Shown here piece after piece: positions 44,953 through 58,470 of a stretch of 64,000 nt of DNA. Both the position numbers and the translations under genes were made by a program. Position 1 is the stretch's first letter. Each line of letters starts with the position of its first letter. The DNA is taken from positions 11,151,958 to 11,215,957 of the forward strand of contig NC_084672.1 of assembly GCF_028389875.1 (NCBI RefSeq), written 5' to 3'. Below the pieces are notes generated by a model, which saw nothing but the letters and a program-made list of their open reading frames with translations, did no database searches and was not told the origin of the DNA. This DNA comes from Rhea pennata (taxonomy: Eukaryota > Chordata > Aves > Rheiformes > Rheidae).

Positions 44953-47900
44953 GTTTGTATCTTCATACTGAAAGAATCACAGTGCTTATCTAAATATATT
45001 TATCCTGTGCAAAAAAAAAAGACTTTAACACAGATGCAAGTGGAAAACTAATACAGTGTCTTTGAAATAACCAAATCATACAAATTCTGTGAGCAGTGAG
45101 GAGTACATCCCTTTCCTGACTTAACATCAAAGGAGAGTCTCAGGGCATTTCAAATAAAGATAAAAATGTTTAATTCTGTGTACAGAAAATACCTTCAAGT
45201 AAAACATACATTGGAATGAGAAAGCTCCCCAGTGTTTTGGCCTTCCACTCTCTCTAACATCACAGGGCTGAGATGGGGTCACAAGTAGAATTGTATGTTT
45301 TATTTGTTCTCCGTTTACCTGTCTGAAATAATTTTGTGCTGCCATTTTAACTGGAGACGGTTATTGTATGGAAGAAATAACTACAGGTGCTTGGATATTC
45401 AAGAGAAGTATATGCTCTATGGAAGCTATGTCTAAACTGGATGATGTTCTGAATTTCTGGATCTGGTTGCATGACCCAGCATCCATCCTGATGTGAGACT
45501 CAACCAGCCACCTTCATCTTAGGGACTTGCACCCTAAGATGCACCCAGGGTTATTTTAGATTCAGATTGCATTGCTCAAAACCTGTCAAAACGTAAATGT
45601 TGAGCTGGTTGTGCTTTCTGTTTTTCTTAAGCGTCAAAATGATTGACTGATTGTCCTACTTTGCCAACTTAGGGACCTAAGTGTAGAGGAGTTGGTCATT
45701 GGCATGTTACAGTAAACATGGTTTGGGAACACTCAGACATCTGGTGTTAGATTCCCCCATCCTTCCACCCCGAAAACAGAGTACGTTATAATTTTAACTG
45801 GTGTTAATGTTTCGTTTTTGTCTGTTGTTTACAGTATGACAAATAGGCCTGCTGTTGCAAACGCTTCTTGATGCCAGAGATCCTTACTCAAGAACTGTGT
45901 AATGATCCTTGCTAGGCAGATGGTGATACAAGGCAAGATTACTTGTGTGATCAGATCATGCCTTCCTACATACTTCCTTAAGCCTTTTGCCCTGAAAAGG
46001 TGACTGTCATTTTCAAAGTGCTAACTTTGAGTAGCTCGCTCTATACAGCAGAAGTATATTATCCGTGCAACTTCATCATGCATGAAATCATCAGTGGCTG
46101 TTGGAGTGATACTATCTAATCTGTTGAAAGCCTTAAATTCACACCTGCAGGTAACTGAATTAATTGCACTCCGTTCTGTAAAACAGCTAAGTAATAAGAA
46201 GATTACACTGGATCTCTTGACAGATGGAATACATGTAAGTTCTCTTTTCTTGCAAGTACTGAAATATTGTAAAAGATTCTGTGCAGAGCACCAAAAATTG
46301 TGAACAAAAATATTGTTTTATAACTTGTCCCTTTCTCCACACTGCTCAGCAATGTTTTTTTCCGTTGGTGAACTTTTTTTTTATGGTGCAATTTTAAACT
46401 GGATCACAATCCAAGTTTAAAAGTAAGGATTCTGTATAATTTTTGCACTTCCACTTCTGTCTTCTCTTGTTCTCAGATTCTGCTGCCTGCTGAAGTCAAT
46501 GTGTACAGGCTGACTACATGAAATTAATTCATTTTTTTTCCTGGTCAGTGGCAAGCTTTCTCAGTAGGACAGCTTTGAATGCTTTGGTACAGCAGATGTA
46601 AAGCAGCGGGCTGGATGTTGGGGGAAGATGTGTGGTAGGATGGTTCTGAGCAGTTCTACTAGGATGTATCTGCAAGAAAACATGCAAAAAAAATGCAAAC
46701 CCTTCTTTACTGGTTGGGCTATTCCTTAGCTTTTGCTGGGTTCATGGCTCCATTCTTGCCCATTTTCATTCCTTGAAGGTAGCTGGAGCTACTGATAGCA
46801 CTTAAGTTCCTGAGCACAAAGAAAGAAACTGTACTCAGGACCTAAACAGGACAACGAGTTCCTTAAACCTTCTGCTGCTTTTATATGGAGTGAACATCCA
46901 GCCCATTTTCTGACACAAAACAGGGCCAACATGTTTAGAGGCTTGACGGTTTTAGGTTTTGTTGTTCTTGGGTTTGGGGTTTTTTTTGCTTCTTGCGTTC
47001 TTGTACCTCCCTCTTTCTGTTTTGCTTTTCTCCTTTCTCTGTTGTTTCATTTTCAGAGACTTTTCTACTGCATCCTGATTCCCCATGGGATTAAAATCTA
47101 TAGTAGTTGAGGGCAAGGCAGACCTTTAATCTGTTGTATTCTGGTGACCTCTAAATCAGACTGACTTTGACTTTGAGTTTCTTCAGTTGCAAAGCGTGGT
47201 AACTATGCCTTTGAACTTGTAATCCAGGTTCGTTTGCCTTGCCCTTCCTTGGGTTTCTTCCAAATGCAAACTTTCTGAATGATCATGATCTCAAGATTTT
47301 GGCTTGTAGAAACATTTGGGGACAACATAGGACATTTATGGAAAAATAAGGAAAAAATAGTAGGAAGGAGGGATATTGTGAGTCGTACTTACTGTTCAAC
47401 ATCACAGTGATACTTGTGTGGTAGTTGCAGAGCTTTTGGAGGTGTTAATGACAGTCTTTGTCATTCTTGGGATAAAGGAGAGTATTGGTGTCCTTGATTT
47501 TAGAGAAAAGAAGGGATAATCTCTTCAGAAGTAGTCTCTGATGTTTTTACGACTTTTAGGTAACTTTCAGAGATCCTGAACGTCCACAATTCTAGGTTAA
47601 ATCTTTCCCAGACAATCCTGCCTCTCTTGCAGCCTCTTCTAGTGTCTCTTTCAGTTATAAGATTCTTTGGAACTATTCAGTGTTTCAGTGATTATCTGGC
47701 AGAGTAGAAACAGGAGGGAATTTTATCTACAATGTCATCCACACTTGCAGCAGCCATATGTGAAGAAAGCAGCTAACCAGGAAATACAGGAATTGGAAAT
47801 GAAACCTGATACCCAGTGGTTAAGCAGGTGTGCCTCGTCTCCCTCTTATCACAATCCCTGTATGCATTTCTTCAACTTAAATGCATGATAGCAGGAGAGA

Positions 47901-49474
47901 CTGGGTTATGGTGAGCTCCCCAGAAAGTCAACATACCATCTTAAATCAGAGGCAATACTAGCAGAACAAAGATCAGCTTAGCTGGAATGCAGATACTCGC
48001 TGGGAAACAGCAAGTGAATCATGAATCAAATTGTACCCAGGGTTTGCAAATCAAAGAACTACTGAGTTGCAAGCGAGTTTTTCAAAGGACTGCAAGAATA
48101 TCTGCTAGAGTACCAAGGGACTTCTGTCTGGTGGTGAATTATAAGCAGAAGTCAGGTACAGGCATTGATTTGTCTAAAACATTCAGTTTTGAGACACAGT
48201 GGAACTTTTTACTGTTTGATTAAAATTCCTTGTGCTGAACCACAAGCAGTTCCTCCCCTTCGCCCTATCCCGAAGGGCTTGCTGTAGTTAAGATGAGGAC
48301 ACTGAGCAAGTGAGCATGTTATCAGTCTATTACTTTAATACTTGCACCTTGTGCTGGATGTGTACGAATAGGAAGAATTGAGTCAAAGTTGAACAAAGAA
48401 TTACAGCGCTGTTGGAATTTGGCCTGTAATCACATATACTACCTGAACTCCAGTACGGTTAGCCTGGTGTAGCTGGCAGTAAGTTGTTATATCTTGTGCT
48501 ACGTGCTAGAAATAGCATAGCCCTTTTCCTCATTTTGTAACTGTTTGTTCCATTTTAAGGTTGATTTAAAAAAAAAAAATACTGCTCTCTGGGTATTATA
48601 CAATCAGCTTCCAATACTATACTACTATCTGAATGCCTCAACTCGTAATACTCTGTGGAAGTGAAGTCAGTGTTTAAGAAGGAATTTGAGTTCCTTTCTA
48701 TAAGTCAAGATGCATGCAAATTTGTTATCTAATAATGCTAGATTTTACAATCTGAGTAATAACTCTTAATAAATTGGGTTGTGATTCTTTGGGTATTCCC
48801 CAGAAAACCTACTGATATAAGTTGCCCCATTGAGATCAGCAGGGTCAGGCCTTGCATATGCTCTGCTGTAGTATTTGTCCAGCCACTGCGACTGCTGGTG
48901 GTGACACAGATGTGCTGGATTGGTCTCTGGCCTTTTCATAACTTGAAATATGGAACTGTGATTTTGGGCAAGCTGGGCATGAAGGGAATGTACAGCTTTC
49001 ACATCACAGTTTAAAGGCTATGCCAAGAAATGTTTATTGAGAAGCGTTCAAGGTGAGCAACCATTTACTGTAGTTTGTCACCATGCCACAATTACCTTAA
49101 CGTTAACACATGGGAAGGTGTTGCAATTCGACTACTTGCTGGGAAAATCATGGTGATTCTGCTGCAAGAGGCTCACGTCACAGCATTTTTTTGGCATAAC
49201 AGAATGTACGTAGCCAGCAAACGCTTGGCACGGAGAAGGGTGAAGCCCTTTCCTGAGGTGCGGGAGGGGAACGTTCCCCACCCCAGTGATACTGCCTGAG
49301 CTTCCACAGAGCCACTTTTTGAGACCTCTTAAGGTTTCCTGGTAAATTGGGGTGCTGCACAGGGCAGTTAGAGACCAGACATAAAGAAAGAAATATCTGA
49401 TCCTTATTTTTAGCACCTTGCATTTTACGAGTGCATCCCACACACTGAATGAAGTAGGTGAGTAAATACAATTA

Positions 49475-49560
49475 AAGACTGAGAAATGTGGGCATAAAAT
49501 AAATCATTTTCTCATAATCAGACAGTAAGCTTGTGTTAGAGCCAGATGAGAGGCAAAGAG
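49475..49560 (-). repeat. MIR-like SINE remnant, reverse orientation
   Basis: The + strand has an AAGACTGAGAAATG segment, then TTCTCATAATCAGACAG, then AGCTTGTGTTAGAGCCAGA. This is the order of the reverse-complemented MIR 3' half and core. It is diverged and the boundaries are approximate. Confidence 0.45.
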
Positions 49561-50285
49561 ATTGCAGCCCAAAAGCTAAATACCTTTTGAAGAAGTTGCC
49601 CTTGATTGCAGTTAGATCTCAAGTTAGGGATCACAATACATTTTAAGAAGAAAGAAGTTTTTCTTCCCTTGAAATGAACCTGTCTGTTTTGCATCCAGAA
49701 GTGTGATTTTTACAGTTTAATCGTTCTCTGATGTATCTAAGTGAAGGGCTTTTAATTCTTAGATTCTTTAAAACATGTTGGTTTTCATAGATAGGCTACA
49801 TCTGCTGTGCAAACCTCAACAGAGTTATTTAAAATATCTTAGACAGAGATTCTCAAGAAAGGTTTCCTTGTGTGTGTAATATCTGGGCATTATCGCTCTG
49901 TAAAACAGATGATGATTTTAAGATAGGCACTCACATTCATGAGAGCTTGATTTTTGCTTCTTGACCCTGTCAAGGGACAAAGCATAACAATGATTTATAA
50001 GGATTTTTGATCCCTGCTGTGCATAAGCGTGCAGCCAAGCCTCAATTATTAGTAGGCAGAGACCTCTGCTGGAAGTTGTTCGGTACTTCAAGAAAATACA
50101 GGTTTCTATTAAAAATCTGCACAGAGCTTGGAAAATTCTCCCAGTGAGAAGGGTCAGAGGCTGAGGGAAGGGCTACAGCAACGGCAGCAGAGATGGTCTC
50201 TGCGTGGCCTTTCTTTCTGGCATTTCTGAGAGCGCCGAGTGGCTCTCTTGAAAGAAAATACGTGACCTAGCTTGGCCCACGCATG

Positions 50286-50456
50286 GGGTTAGGTTTAGCT
50301 CAGTTGGCTAGAGCATGGTGCTCATAATGCCAAGGTTGTGGGTTGGATCCCTGTATGGGCCACTCGTTGGAGGGTTGGACTAGGTGATCTCCAGAGGTCT
50401 GTTCCAACCTTACCAATTCTATGATACTCTGTGATAAATCATGTTCTATGATAAGT
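50286..50456 (+). mobile_element. tRNA-Ile-derived SINE with CR1-type tail (TguSINE1-like)
   Basis: The first 75 bp align with a tRNA-Ile: an A box near 50296-50307 (TAGCTCAGTTGG), an Ile-like anticodon arm, a B box near 50341-50351 (GGTTGGATCCC) and a GGGCCA end. The tail has the CR1 3' signature: GGTTGGACTAGGTGATCTCC, AGAGGTCTGTTCCAACCTT, and CTATGAT/CTGTGAT octamer-like repeats. The structure implies Pol III transcription and mobilisation by CR1 reverse transcriptase. The anticodon position reads CAT instead of AAT, so it is not a working tRNA-Ile gene. From family knowledge, this type was described from zebra finch and is typical of passerines and close relatives. Confidence 0.85.
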
Positions 50457-50662
50457 ACAGCAGTGGCAACGCTTTTGGACTCTCTCTGGCCAAAAGCGGG
50501 CAGATGCAGCAGTGTCACCGCAGCGTGTCCGCGGCTTTGCCTAGCAGGCACGCAGTAGATGAATGTTTGGCTAATGCAGGTGACCCTAAGGGCAAGTTCA
50601 GGGATAAGAGAAAGTCCTGTTGAACAAGTTCATCTGGCAAGTACACCTAGGCAGGAGCAGCA

Positions 50663-50678
50663 GCGCGCGCGCGTGCGC
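50663..50678. repeat. Short alternating CG tract (Z-DNA-prone)
   Basis: Sixteen bases alternate purine and pyrimidine, mostly CG steps, in otherwise CpG-poor DNA 200 bp after the SINE. Confidence 0.7.
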
Positions 50679-51942
50679 TAGGCGGCTTCAAAACCATTAA
50701 CTGCATCAATAACTGACCAGCAGAACACTGCAGCCACCACCCCTGTTCTCATCTGTCTTGCAGAAGCTTCCTGATTGATATTTTCTTTTACTAATATTTG
50801 CAGTGCTTTTGGGTGCACTGGTATAGTTAGCAGCATACTGCCAGTTTCTCATCTTAGGGCAGGCTGTATATATTTAAGGCAGGATTTGACCCAATGACTT
50901 TTCCATTAGATTGCAGAATGGAGTAGCTGTCAGGAACATCAATTTTCAAATTGCTGCCTGTTTCTAGAAAGAAAACAAGTTCTACTTTGGGGCAGCAGCA
51001 GTAGCTACAACCTCCAGAGCTCCTGAGATTCATTTAAGGTCCAGCAACCATAATCCTAAAGAGTCCCAGGTTTGTCTCCTAACGACAGAATTCAAGCTCA
51101 AAAATAAAAACAGTTCTTACAAAAACTGCAGCTCATATAAAGGCATTATTTTCTCCCAAATCCATGAAAAGCCAGCACACTAAAGTCAATGTGTCTAGAA
51201 GCATCTGAATTCTTTGAAGCTGATCAGTCAGTCAGTCTGGTGGTCTAGCACGGTACCAGTTACAAACAGCGCAGTCAATATTGGACTGAATTATGCTGTA
51301 GAAGGGTCCTCAAGTTCATTAGTCAGTGGAAAGATTCCTACTGACTTCAAGTTTTTGATTGTGCTCAGGGAACCTCCATCAGTTACCTAATAAGTGTGTG
51401 TAGTAGGTGACTTCTTGACACAGCCTCTCCGTCCTTTTACAGCAGCAGCTTTCCCTGTGTTAATCTAAGCGGAGTGTAGCTGGGGGCCAAGTGCACAAGG
51501 GCTGGTAGAAAAGTTTTCAGTGCGATTGACAGTGTGACAAACTGCTTGGAGGGGTTGGGATGTTAACTTTTAAACTAAACCCTTTAGTGAACTTCACATT
51601 TTTCTTGGAAGAAATTGCCAAACCTTTTGGTTTATGCTGAAGCTTAATTTAGAAGTCCTTATTTTATAGTATTTTATGGTTCTGTCTACTAATGTTTCTT
51701 TTAGTTAAGAAATATTCCAGCTCCTGCCAACCCAAACAGCTAGTGCTGAACACTAGTGGACTAGTTCAGTTCACAAATTTCTCTTTGCTTGAAAGAATAT
51801 CGACTCCCATACTTGCAGATTTTTTGATTAAAGAAATCAGATAATCTTGGCCTAAAGCTCTTTTACCCACACTGCACCCAAAAGCCCAGCCTCTATATGC
51901 AACTGCTTGTTACAAATTCCTTTTCTGTGAGTTTTCTTGCTC

Positions 51943-51998
51943 TGCCTCTTCCTATTTGAAGCTGTCTCTTTTCCATGTTTTGCCTCTTCTTATTTGAA
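51943..51998. repeat. Two near-identical 18-bp units 38 bp apart
   Basis: TGCCTCTTCCTATTTGAA at 51943-51960 recurs as TGCCTCTTCTTATTTGAA at 51981-51998, with one mismatch. It is probably an old tandem duplication in a pyrimidine-rich stretch. Confidence 0.6.
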
Positions 51999-54128
51999 TG
52001 CTTCCTTTCCTTAGACAAACCACTTCTCACATCAAACCTAGACATATTTCTTTGGAATTTCTGGGCTGTTTGGCCTTGACCTTTTTTTTTTTTTTTTGAG
52101 TGGGAGGGAAGATACTGTTTTACAACCTTTGTCTTACACAAAGAGCCCACCAGTTACCATTGATCTACCCCTTTCAATGATGAGTATGAGGTAGAAGACC
52201 CATCTCAGAAACTCCTTCCTAAAAGAATGGTTTGACTCTTTGTTGGCCTACAGTAACAGCGTTGTTTTTCTATGGTAAATAAAATATGACCTTAGATTAC
52301 ACTTAGATTAAAATACACAGCCCCATTTATACATATTAGTTTCCTTTATATGCCCAAACAAATCAAATTTTGCATTACTATTGATTATAAATGAAATTAG
52401 CATTGTGATAACCTTTGCTATCATATTGGACCTGCATTGCCCATCAGTTTTTCCAGATGCAGGCTTTTTTTTCATAACTTGGATGTTTCAAGTTTTGCAA
52501 CAACTGTTTGTCCCAGATGGGGGCTCCATGGGCTGGGTGCTGGACGTATGCAGAACAAAGAGGAGGCTTCTGATTCTTCTGCTCACTCCGCTGGAGCATT
52601 TCCAAGCACTGTGCCCACACTTAGCTTTGTATCGCTCATCGCGGGGCCCATGACGGTCTGCATTGATGTTTTAGACTACTTAGGCGCTCTAGCAGTCATT
52701 TTAATGTAGAATGAGAAAAGGGGTATACAAATTAGGCATTCTGAGTGCTTTGCTTCCGTGTCATCCCAAGAAATACTCTAAAAGGTCTAGTGATCCAAAC
52801 TGAAAATAATTTGTAGAGTTTGCAATAGAAATTGGCCGTACAAGCAGTGTTCGTAAAGAAACATATGGCTGGCTTGGGGTCATCGGTACAAAGCTGCAAA
52901 CTGACTCTGTTATTTCACATAGAATCAAACACTGGGCAAAAGTTTACTTACATTACTGTGCTCAGTCCTGACAAAGTAACTGAGATAACAGCTGAAGGGA
53001 AAGTCTGACCTGTCAAATGCTTTAAAATACCTGGTTGTTCTTATTAGAATGAAACATGAAACTGCGTGACAGGTAGGGAAGACGGGAGTTACGGTGCATG
53101 CATTTCTGCAAACATCTGATTTTAGAGAAGGGCAAGGTTAGTTTCCTTTTACACTGAGAAATAAGAGGATTAGAAGTACAAAGGAGAGCAAGAGTTTTTT
53201 TGAAAGTCTGCTTTAGAGGCCAGGTTAAAAGCATTTTTAAGTTATAAGCAATCACAAAAGTGAATAAGAAAAAAATGTATAGATGAATTTTGGAATAGTA
53301 GAGAGGTTTTGGCAAGCAAGTGAGAAGCCCTTTCCTCATAGTGTCATCTGTTTCTACTTTTACACTGAAGCAGCCCAGTGGGATCCTTTTGAACAGTACA
53401 GGAGCCCCCAAATGGGCCTCTCTGTCTTTTAGCGCAAAACCCACCAAACTTAGAATAAAAGCTGTCTAGCTAAATAGCAAGAAACCGTGTGTCAAGACTG
53501 CCTACATCTGTGTACATTAATACAGGACGCAGTTCTGTGATTTCTGTAGATTTTACAGGCTAGAAGTGAAACCACAATTTTGTCACCATATTGACACCTT
53601 CTTCTAGATGAAGAAATCAAGCAAACCAACAAACAAAAGCCCAGCCCCGAGACTAACCAACCTTAAATAAATTAACATTTTTAAAGCAAATTCACCCCCA
53701 ACAGAGCTTTTAGCCCCAAAAGGGGAGACTCCACTGGACGCAGTACAGATTCAGCTTATTGACATTGCGTTGGCATGCTCGGATAGTGCGCTGACACAAT
53801 GTCATGAGATAACGCCTTCAGCCTTTTCAGGAAAGAACCTAGTTTGCACCTGTAGGGTTTTGCATATGGAGGTGTCTCTACTACTCCATTCGTTTTTTTC
53901 CAGTCATTTATTTTCAAGGTTTTTTATGTGGGGCAGTACTGTGCTTCAGTCAGTATATGGATAGACAATAACAAGCTCTGGGTGGTTGGAGCCACCCAGC
54001 ATAAGCCAGATTCCCATCCGCTGCAGTAGTAACACCGAGACGCGTGCTAGCCAGGCTCCTGCCCGTTACCGTACAGCAGCGCCCGGTGCTACTGCCCGTT
54101 CCGTGGCGGAGCCGGAGCTGAGCGCGCT

Positions 54129-54143
54129 GCATCAGGGGGCAGC
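54129..54143 (+). promoter_or_regulatory. CTCF-like motif in a small CpG cluster
   Basis: GCATCAGGGGGCAGC matches the CTCF core apart from two upstream positions. It sits at the edge of a CpG-enriched patch (about 54030-54160). Confidence 0.35.
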
Positions 54144-54677
54144 AGCCTCCGAAATGCCTGGCAGCCAAGTGCATTCCCCAAGCCTAGAGACAAGTGTGTA
54201 GCTGCTCAAAGCCCTCATTTTTAAGGGCTTACAGCACAGGCTCTTGGTGTTTTACAAATTGCTTTTTCTACCAAATAAAGGAAACTTGCAGGGGGACTTC
54301 CCTAAAAAGGCAAGAAAGAAATGGAGCATTTGTCCTTAACACAGACCGGAGGGACTACTAACAGACTGAAAAACACTGAGTGCGTCTGTGCTGTGGCCAA
54401 AAAAACAAGGTAACTGAAAGAGAGAGTGCAGCAATATCTGTGCTCCTACTAATATGTCCCTCTCTGCAAACTGCTATGAGCAACTGCACATAAACATTTT
54501 TATTATCATGTCACATGATGGTGCTGCATTGACGATGATAGATTTCCCGGCAAATGTTAGTGTAGAAAAGGCAAACTATGGCAGAGTGATCTACTGATGA
54601 GACAGCTACCTGGACCTCCGCCCAGCCCTTCAAGGATCTCCAGGATCAGTAAGAACCAGTAGGTTCGTTATCCTGTG

Positions 54678-54692
54678 TGTGTGTGTGTGTAT
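54678..54692. repeat. Short (GT)n microsatellite
   Basis: About seven GT dinucleotides, followed by ATGCAAG. Confidence 0.8.
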
Positions 54693-55084
54693 GCAAGAGA
54701 GAATGAGTTTATAATTCAATGAAATAAAGGAATGGGTACGTAACATATTCCTGATGTCTCAAATTTTACATCTGCTTTATATGTGTATGCTTCACTGATA
54801 TGGTTTTGTATGATATGTGTATATAGTTTAGCATTTAATCTTCCAGGTTTTCATTAATAGTCTGTAAATAGTGTTTATAAGACTGAAATTCTGTCTGGAG
54901 AACTCAATTACAGCTTCTCGCTGGTCTCGCAAGTGGGCAGGCAAAATTAATGGAGTTACACACTCAGCAGACTTGCATGAATGTGTTTCCTTTCATTGGT
55001 CTGTGCCGTAAAGGATTGGGTACGCAGCACCGAATTGTTCCCTGCATTGGTGTCAGCGAAGCTGCACCGAGAGCACTTGGTCCA

Positions 55085-55130
55085 TTGACCTTTGTTACAG
55101 CTCCAATTATTGAATTACAATTATTGTAAA
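55085..55130. promoter_or_regulatory. SOX- and homeodomain-type motif cluster (candidate enhancer)
   Basis: CCTTTGTT (SOX-type) at 55089-55096 is followed by two identical CAATTATTG units at 55104-55112 and 55118-55126, 14 bp apart, each holding an AATTA homeodomain core. The arrangement resembles developmental enhancers. Function is inferred from motifs only. Confidence 0.3.
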
Positions 55131-57943
55131 CTACACGTTTGCTGAGAAGCGAATTCCTTACTTTAACCTGTGTATTCATCGTCACTTTAACAACTTTGGA
55201 AAATGACAACAAAATGGAGTTGTCTTTCACCTGTTCATTCAGGGTCCCTTTGTTGAAACAAAACCACAAAAATTGCACCAAATCTGTGTAATGGCCGGAT
55301 GTAAAACAGTTCATGTTTTCAGCGACAGAATAGCCTGCTCTCCCTGGTGTACGTTACTGGCCTGAATCACGCGTGTTCCTATCCCTTCTTAACAACATTA
55401 ACTTTCTGTTACGTGGATGTTACTATTATCAAGGTAAATGGTTTGTATTGAGTTGAATCCTGCTCTGCTCTGGTGGATGTGATGTCTCCACGCAGGTCCC
55501 TGAGTTCCCAGGGCGGTGTGAGAAGCGTCCTGGGTGGCTGGTGGTGGGCAGAGGCAGGCACAGCACCGGGAGGCAAGTCGCAGCCCATTTCAATTCCATG
55601 TGCAGGCAACTCCATGTGCAGTTGTTGCCTGAGACTTGGCCTTCACATACGTGTAAGGAAAATGGATCTTCCCCTGTCGTCATGGTCCAGAATGCCATGT
55701 AGGTGCAGAGAGAGACCAGGCACGGCTCTCCGCTCCATTCGAGGCTTGCAGGGTGGCACAGTTTAACCAGAGTCTGTGGTGCCTGAACAGAGGCGCCATT
55801 TCTTGCCTTCTGCTGCTGTGGTCTTAGCCGTCACTCAGTGGTCCACTGCTGATCACCAGAGGACCAAAAGCTGGTGGGAGTGTTAGAGCTTCCTCTCCTC
55901 TGCAGGCAGCATGGGACGCTGGCTCCAGCAGACTGTCTTATCTTCACTGGGCAAGCATCTGCCCACGGCTGAAAGCTCTCCAACCCCATGAAGGTGCAGA
56001 GGGAGGGTGCAATACAACCCATACAGGTGTTAGGTGAATGGGCAGAAGATCTGGTATCGCGTTCAGTCCCCAAGCCCCTGCTCGTGTCTGGAGAGGCAAC
56101 AAGCCCTTTGAAAATTTCAGTGGGAGGTTTGCCAGGGTAGGACAGGAGCATCAAGTCCAGCGGGAGAAGCAGCCCATAAATACCTGTCCGTTATATGACT
56201 GCCGTTGCCAATTCTGTTTGGATGCTTCATCTCATAATATTCTCTTTGACTTTTCTAATACTAACCAGCCTAAATATTTTATGTGCGTCTTCTAGCAGTA
56301 TACTAAGCCCCTTGCTGCTATGCAGTGAAGATGGGTATCATTTTTCTGTTTATTCTGAAACACTGTAGTTCTCTGAACTGCTCTGGAAAGGTTTGAACTA
56401 ATCTTTATGCTCTATAAAATAGCGTCCACATAATTGTAATTTAAAGACAAAAATGAAGAAATGACCAAAAGCAAGCCATTTCCTTACCAGGTGATTACAT
56501 TCTAATTAAAGAGTACTGTTGTCACTTCTCTAGAACTATCTACATTTCCTGCTTATAATTTTTCTGTAAATCTGTTAGGATATGTATTTATTGTTCAGTA
56601 GTATTTCTATCATCTTTGTAGCTTATCAAGCTTTTACATTTTTACAACTGAGCTTCTCAGTGATACGAATCAGGAGCAACTTCATTTTTATCCAGGGAAA
56701 ATAAATTGGCATAAAGGCCATGAAAGGCTGGGCAAAGTTGTATTAATTATGAGTTATAATTTTAATTGTTATTGAGCACACTAGCTTCCTTTCCTCCCCC
56801 ACAACCTATCTGTGACCTTTTGTTCTCACCCTATATACCACTTCTATTCCAGACTCTACATTCCTGTGTTAACCCTCTCTCCTTAGGGAGGGGATTACCT
56901 AATCCACTGTCCTTTGTGTCTGGCGGGAGGATGGAGTTTTGGGGAAGGAATCCAAAAGATAATGAGGTTGTGATTCTTGAGAAGCAGCATATGACGGAGA
57001 TGTCACGAGTAGGGAGTGTAGGCAGTGTATCTCTGAGAGACAAATAGGTGAGTAGGATATTAGGTCTGACATGGCTGATGGAGAAAAATTCGACATGTGG
57101 CTGCCATATGACAAGATGTAAGTGGGAAGGGGCAGCCTCATGGGCTGTTGCCAGAAACATGATCTGGAGGTAGTGGGTATGAGGAATGTGTGAAGAAATG
57201 TGCTTTTTGAGACGTTCTCACGGGAGGTAGCTGGACCAAGTTCCTGCATTGCGTGGGGTGGTCTGTGGATCTGCCCAGGAAGCCCACCTCACAAGCAGGC
57301 GGCAGCGGTTCAGACCATGCATAGCAGTGGGCTCAGTGGCTTCGGTTTCTCCTGGCCTCCGTTCACTTCCTGAAAAGGGCAGGAGTGGCCGCACAGGCTA
57401 CAAACCCACAGCCCCTGCAGCACTTCTGCTGCTCCCTCTTCTTTGGGAATCAGAGGAAAGAAAATCACCTGTTACCATCTTTGCCTGGCCCGTGGTGGCT
57501 TCCTTCCCCTGCAGCTCCTTGGGCTGTCTCATCCCTGCCCACCACCCTTCCCATCCATGCCTGTTGCCACCTTGGTACTCACCATGCTTTTCAATCTCAG
57601 CATCACCAGGATCACACAGCCCTGAGGATTATCCCTGTTCCCATCCTTACCTCCATGCTTCTCTGAGCAGTGGTGTCTCCAGGGGCCAGGGGGATGAGAC
57701 AGGGAAGGTGAGAAGGAAGCAGCAGGATGCTTGATCTAGTGAAGCTGCTGATATGGCTGGAAGGATGTGGCTGGAAGGAGACTTCTCTGAGTGACTCCTG
57801 AGCACGACAAAGTGATTATAGAGAATTGCCATGGACTCCAAGGCATTGCCTCACATGAATGGGAGAAAGAGGATGTGAGGATGGGGGAGGCCACGAAAGA
57901 ATATATAGTAGTGACACTCTGACACTCAAAGAAAAGTGCCTAC

Positions 57944-57946
<3 letters not shown>

Positions 57947-57979
<33 letters not shown>
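57947..57979. repeat. A homopolymer, 33 bp
   Basis: Thirty-three consecutive A. No AATAAA or target-site duplication is seen near it, so I do not call it a retrocopy tail. Confidence 0.95.
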
Positions 57980-57981
<2 letters not shown>

Positions 57982-58354
57982 AGTCATCTTTAAAATTGGA
58001 AAAGAAAGATTGGGATCCGTATTGGGATACGGCCTAAGCAAAAGAGGAGGGATTAAGACCCATTTTGTAGATTTGATTCATGGACAGGTTGGTGATGTTG
58101 ACCATGGGAATAGAAAATGAGGGTGCGGAAAAAGTTTGAGAGGTGACATCATGGGAAAATTGTGGAGAACTTTTCTACTGACTTCAACAGAGTCATGATA
58201 ACATTCTGGTAGTTCAGTTCAGATTCTGTTAAATTCATGCTGATAGCAAGTTATCCAGAAAGAAACACCTGACTGGATTACTGATTATTATTAATTCAGT
58301 ATTTTTACTGTAAAAACACCTAAGCACCACTCTGCATCATGACAGATGAGATTC

Positions 58355-58470
58355 AGAACATGGGTTCTGGAGTTGTGAATTCTAGAGCAATAGGTGAAAT
58401 CAAACATCAAACCACTGTTCCTCAGTTTTATGGTACAAAATAGTCACAATCTCTGCATGCTAACCACATT
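58355..58470 (+). repeat. Possible MIR-like SINE remnant
   Basis: The + strand shows a TTCTGGAGTTGTGAATTCTAG segment (in part) and later GTTCCTCAGTTTTATGG, then ACAAAATAGTCACAA. The order resembles the MIR core and the 'CCTCAGTTT...TGTAAAATGG' part. It is weak and strongly diverged. Confidence 0.35.

Noticed and set aside
44907..44953. T43-ACAG as a splice acceptor for a hidden exon
   Set aside because: No coding or donor-bearing exon follows it; the match is the trivial effect of a homopolymer.
50286..50360. Functional tRNA-Ile gene
   Set aside because: The acceptor stem is damaged, the anticodon position reads CAT, and a CR1-type tail follows directly, so it is a SINE.
57249..57734. 161-codon ORF as a gene
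   Set aside because: It has no recognisable domain, no splice or promoter context, and alternative overlapping ORFs in other frames. Its GC-rich Pro/Ser composition is typical of chance ORFs.
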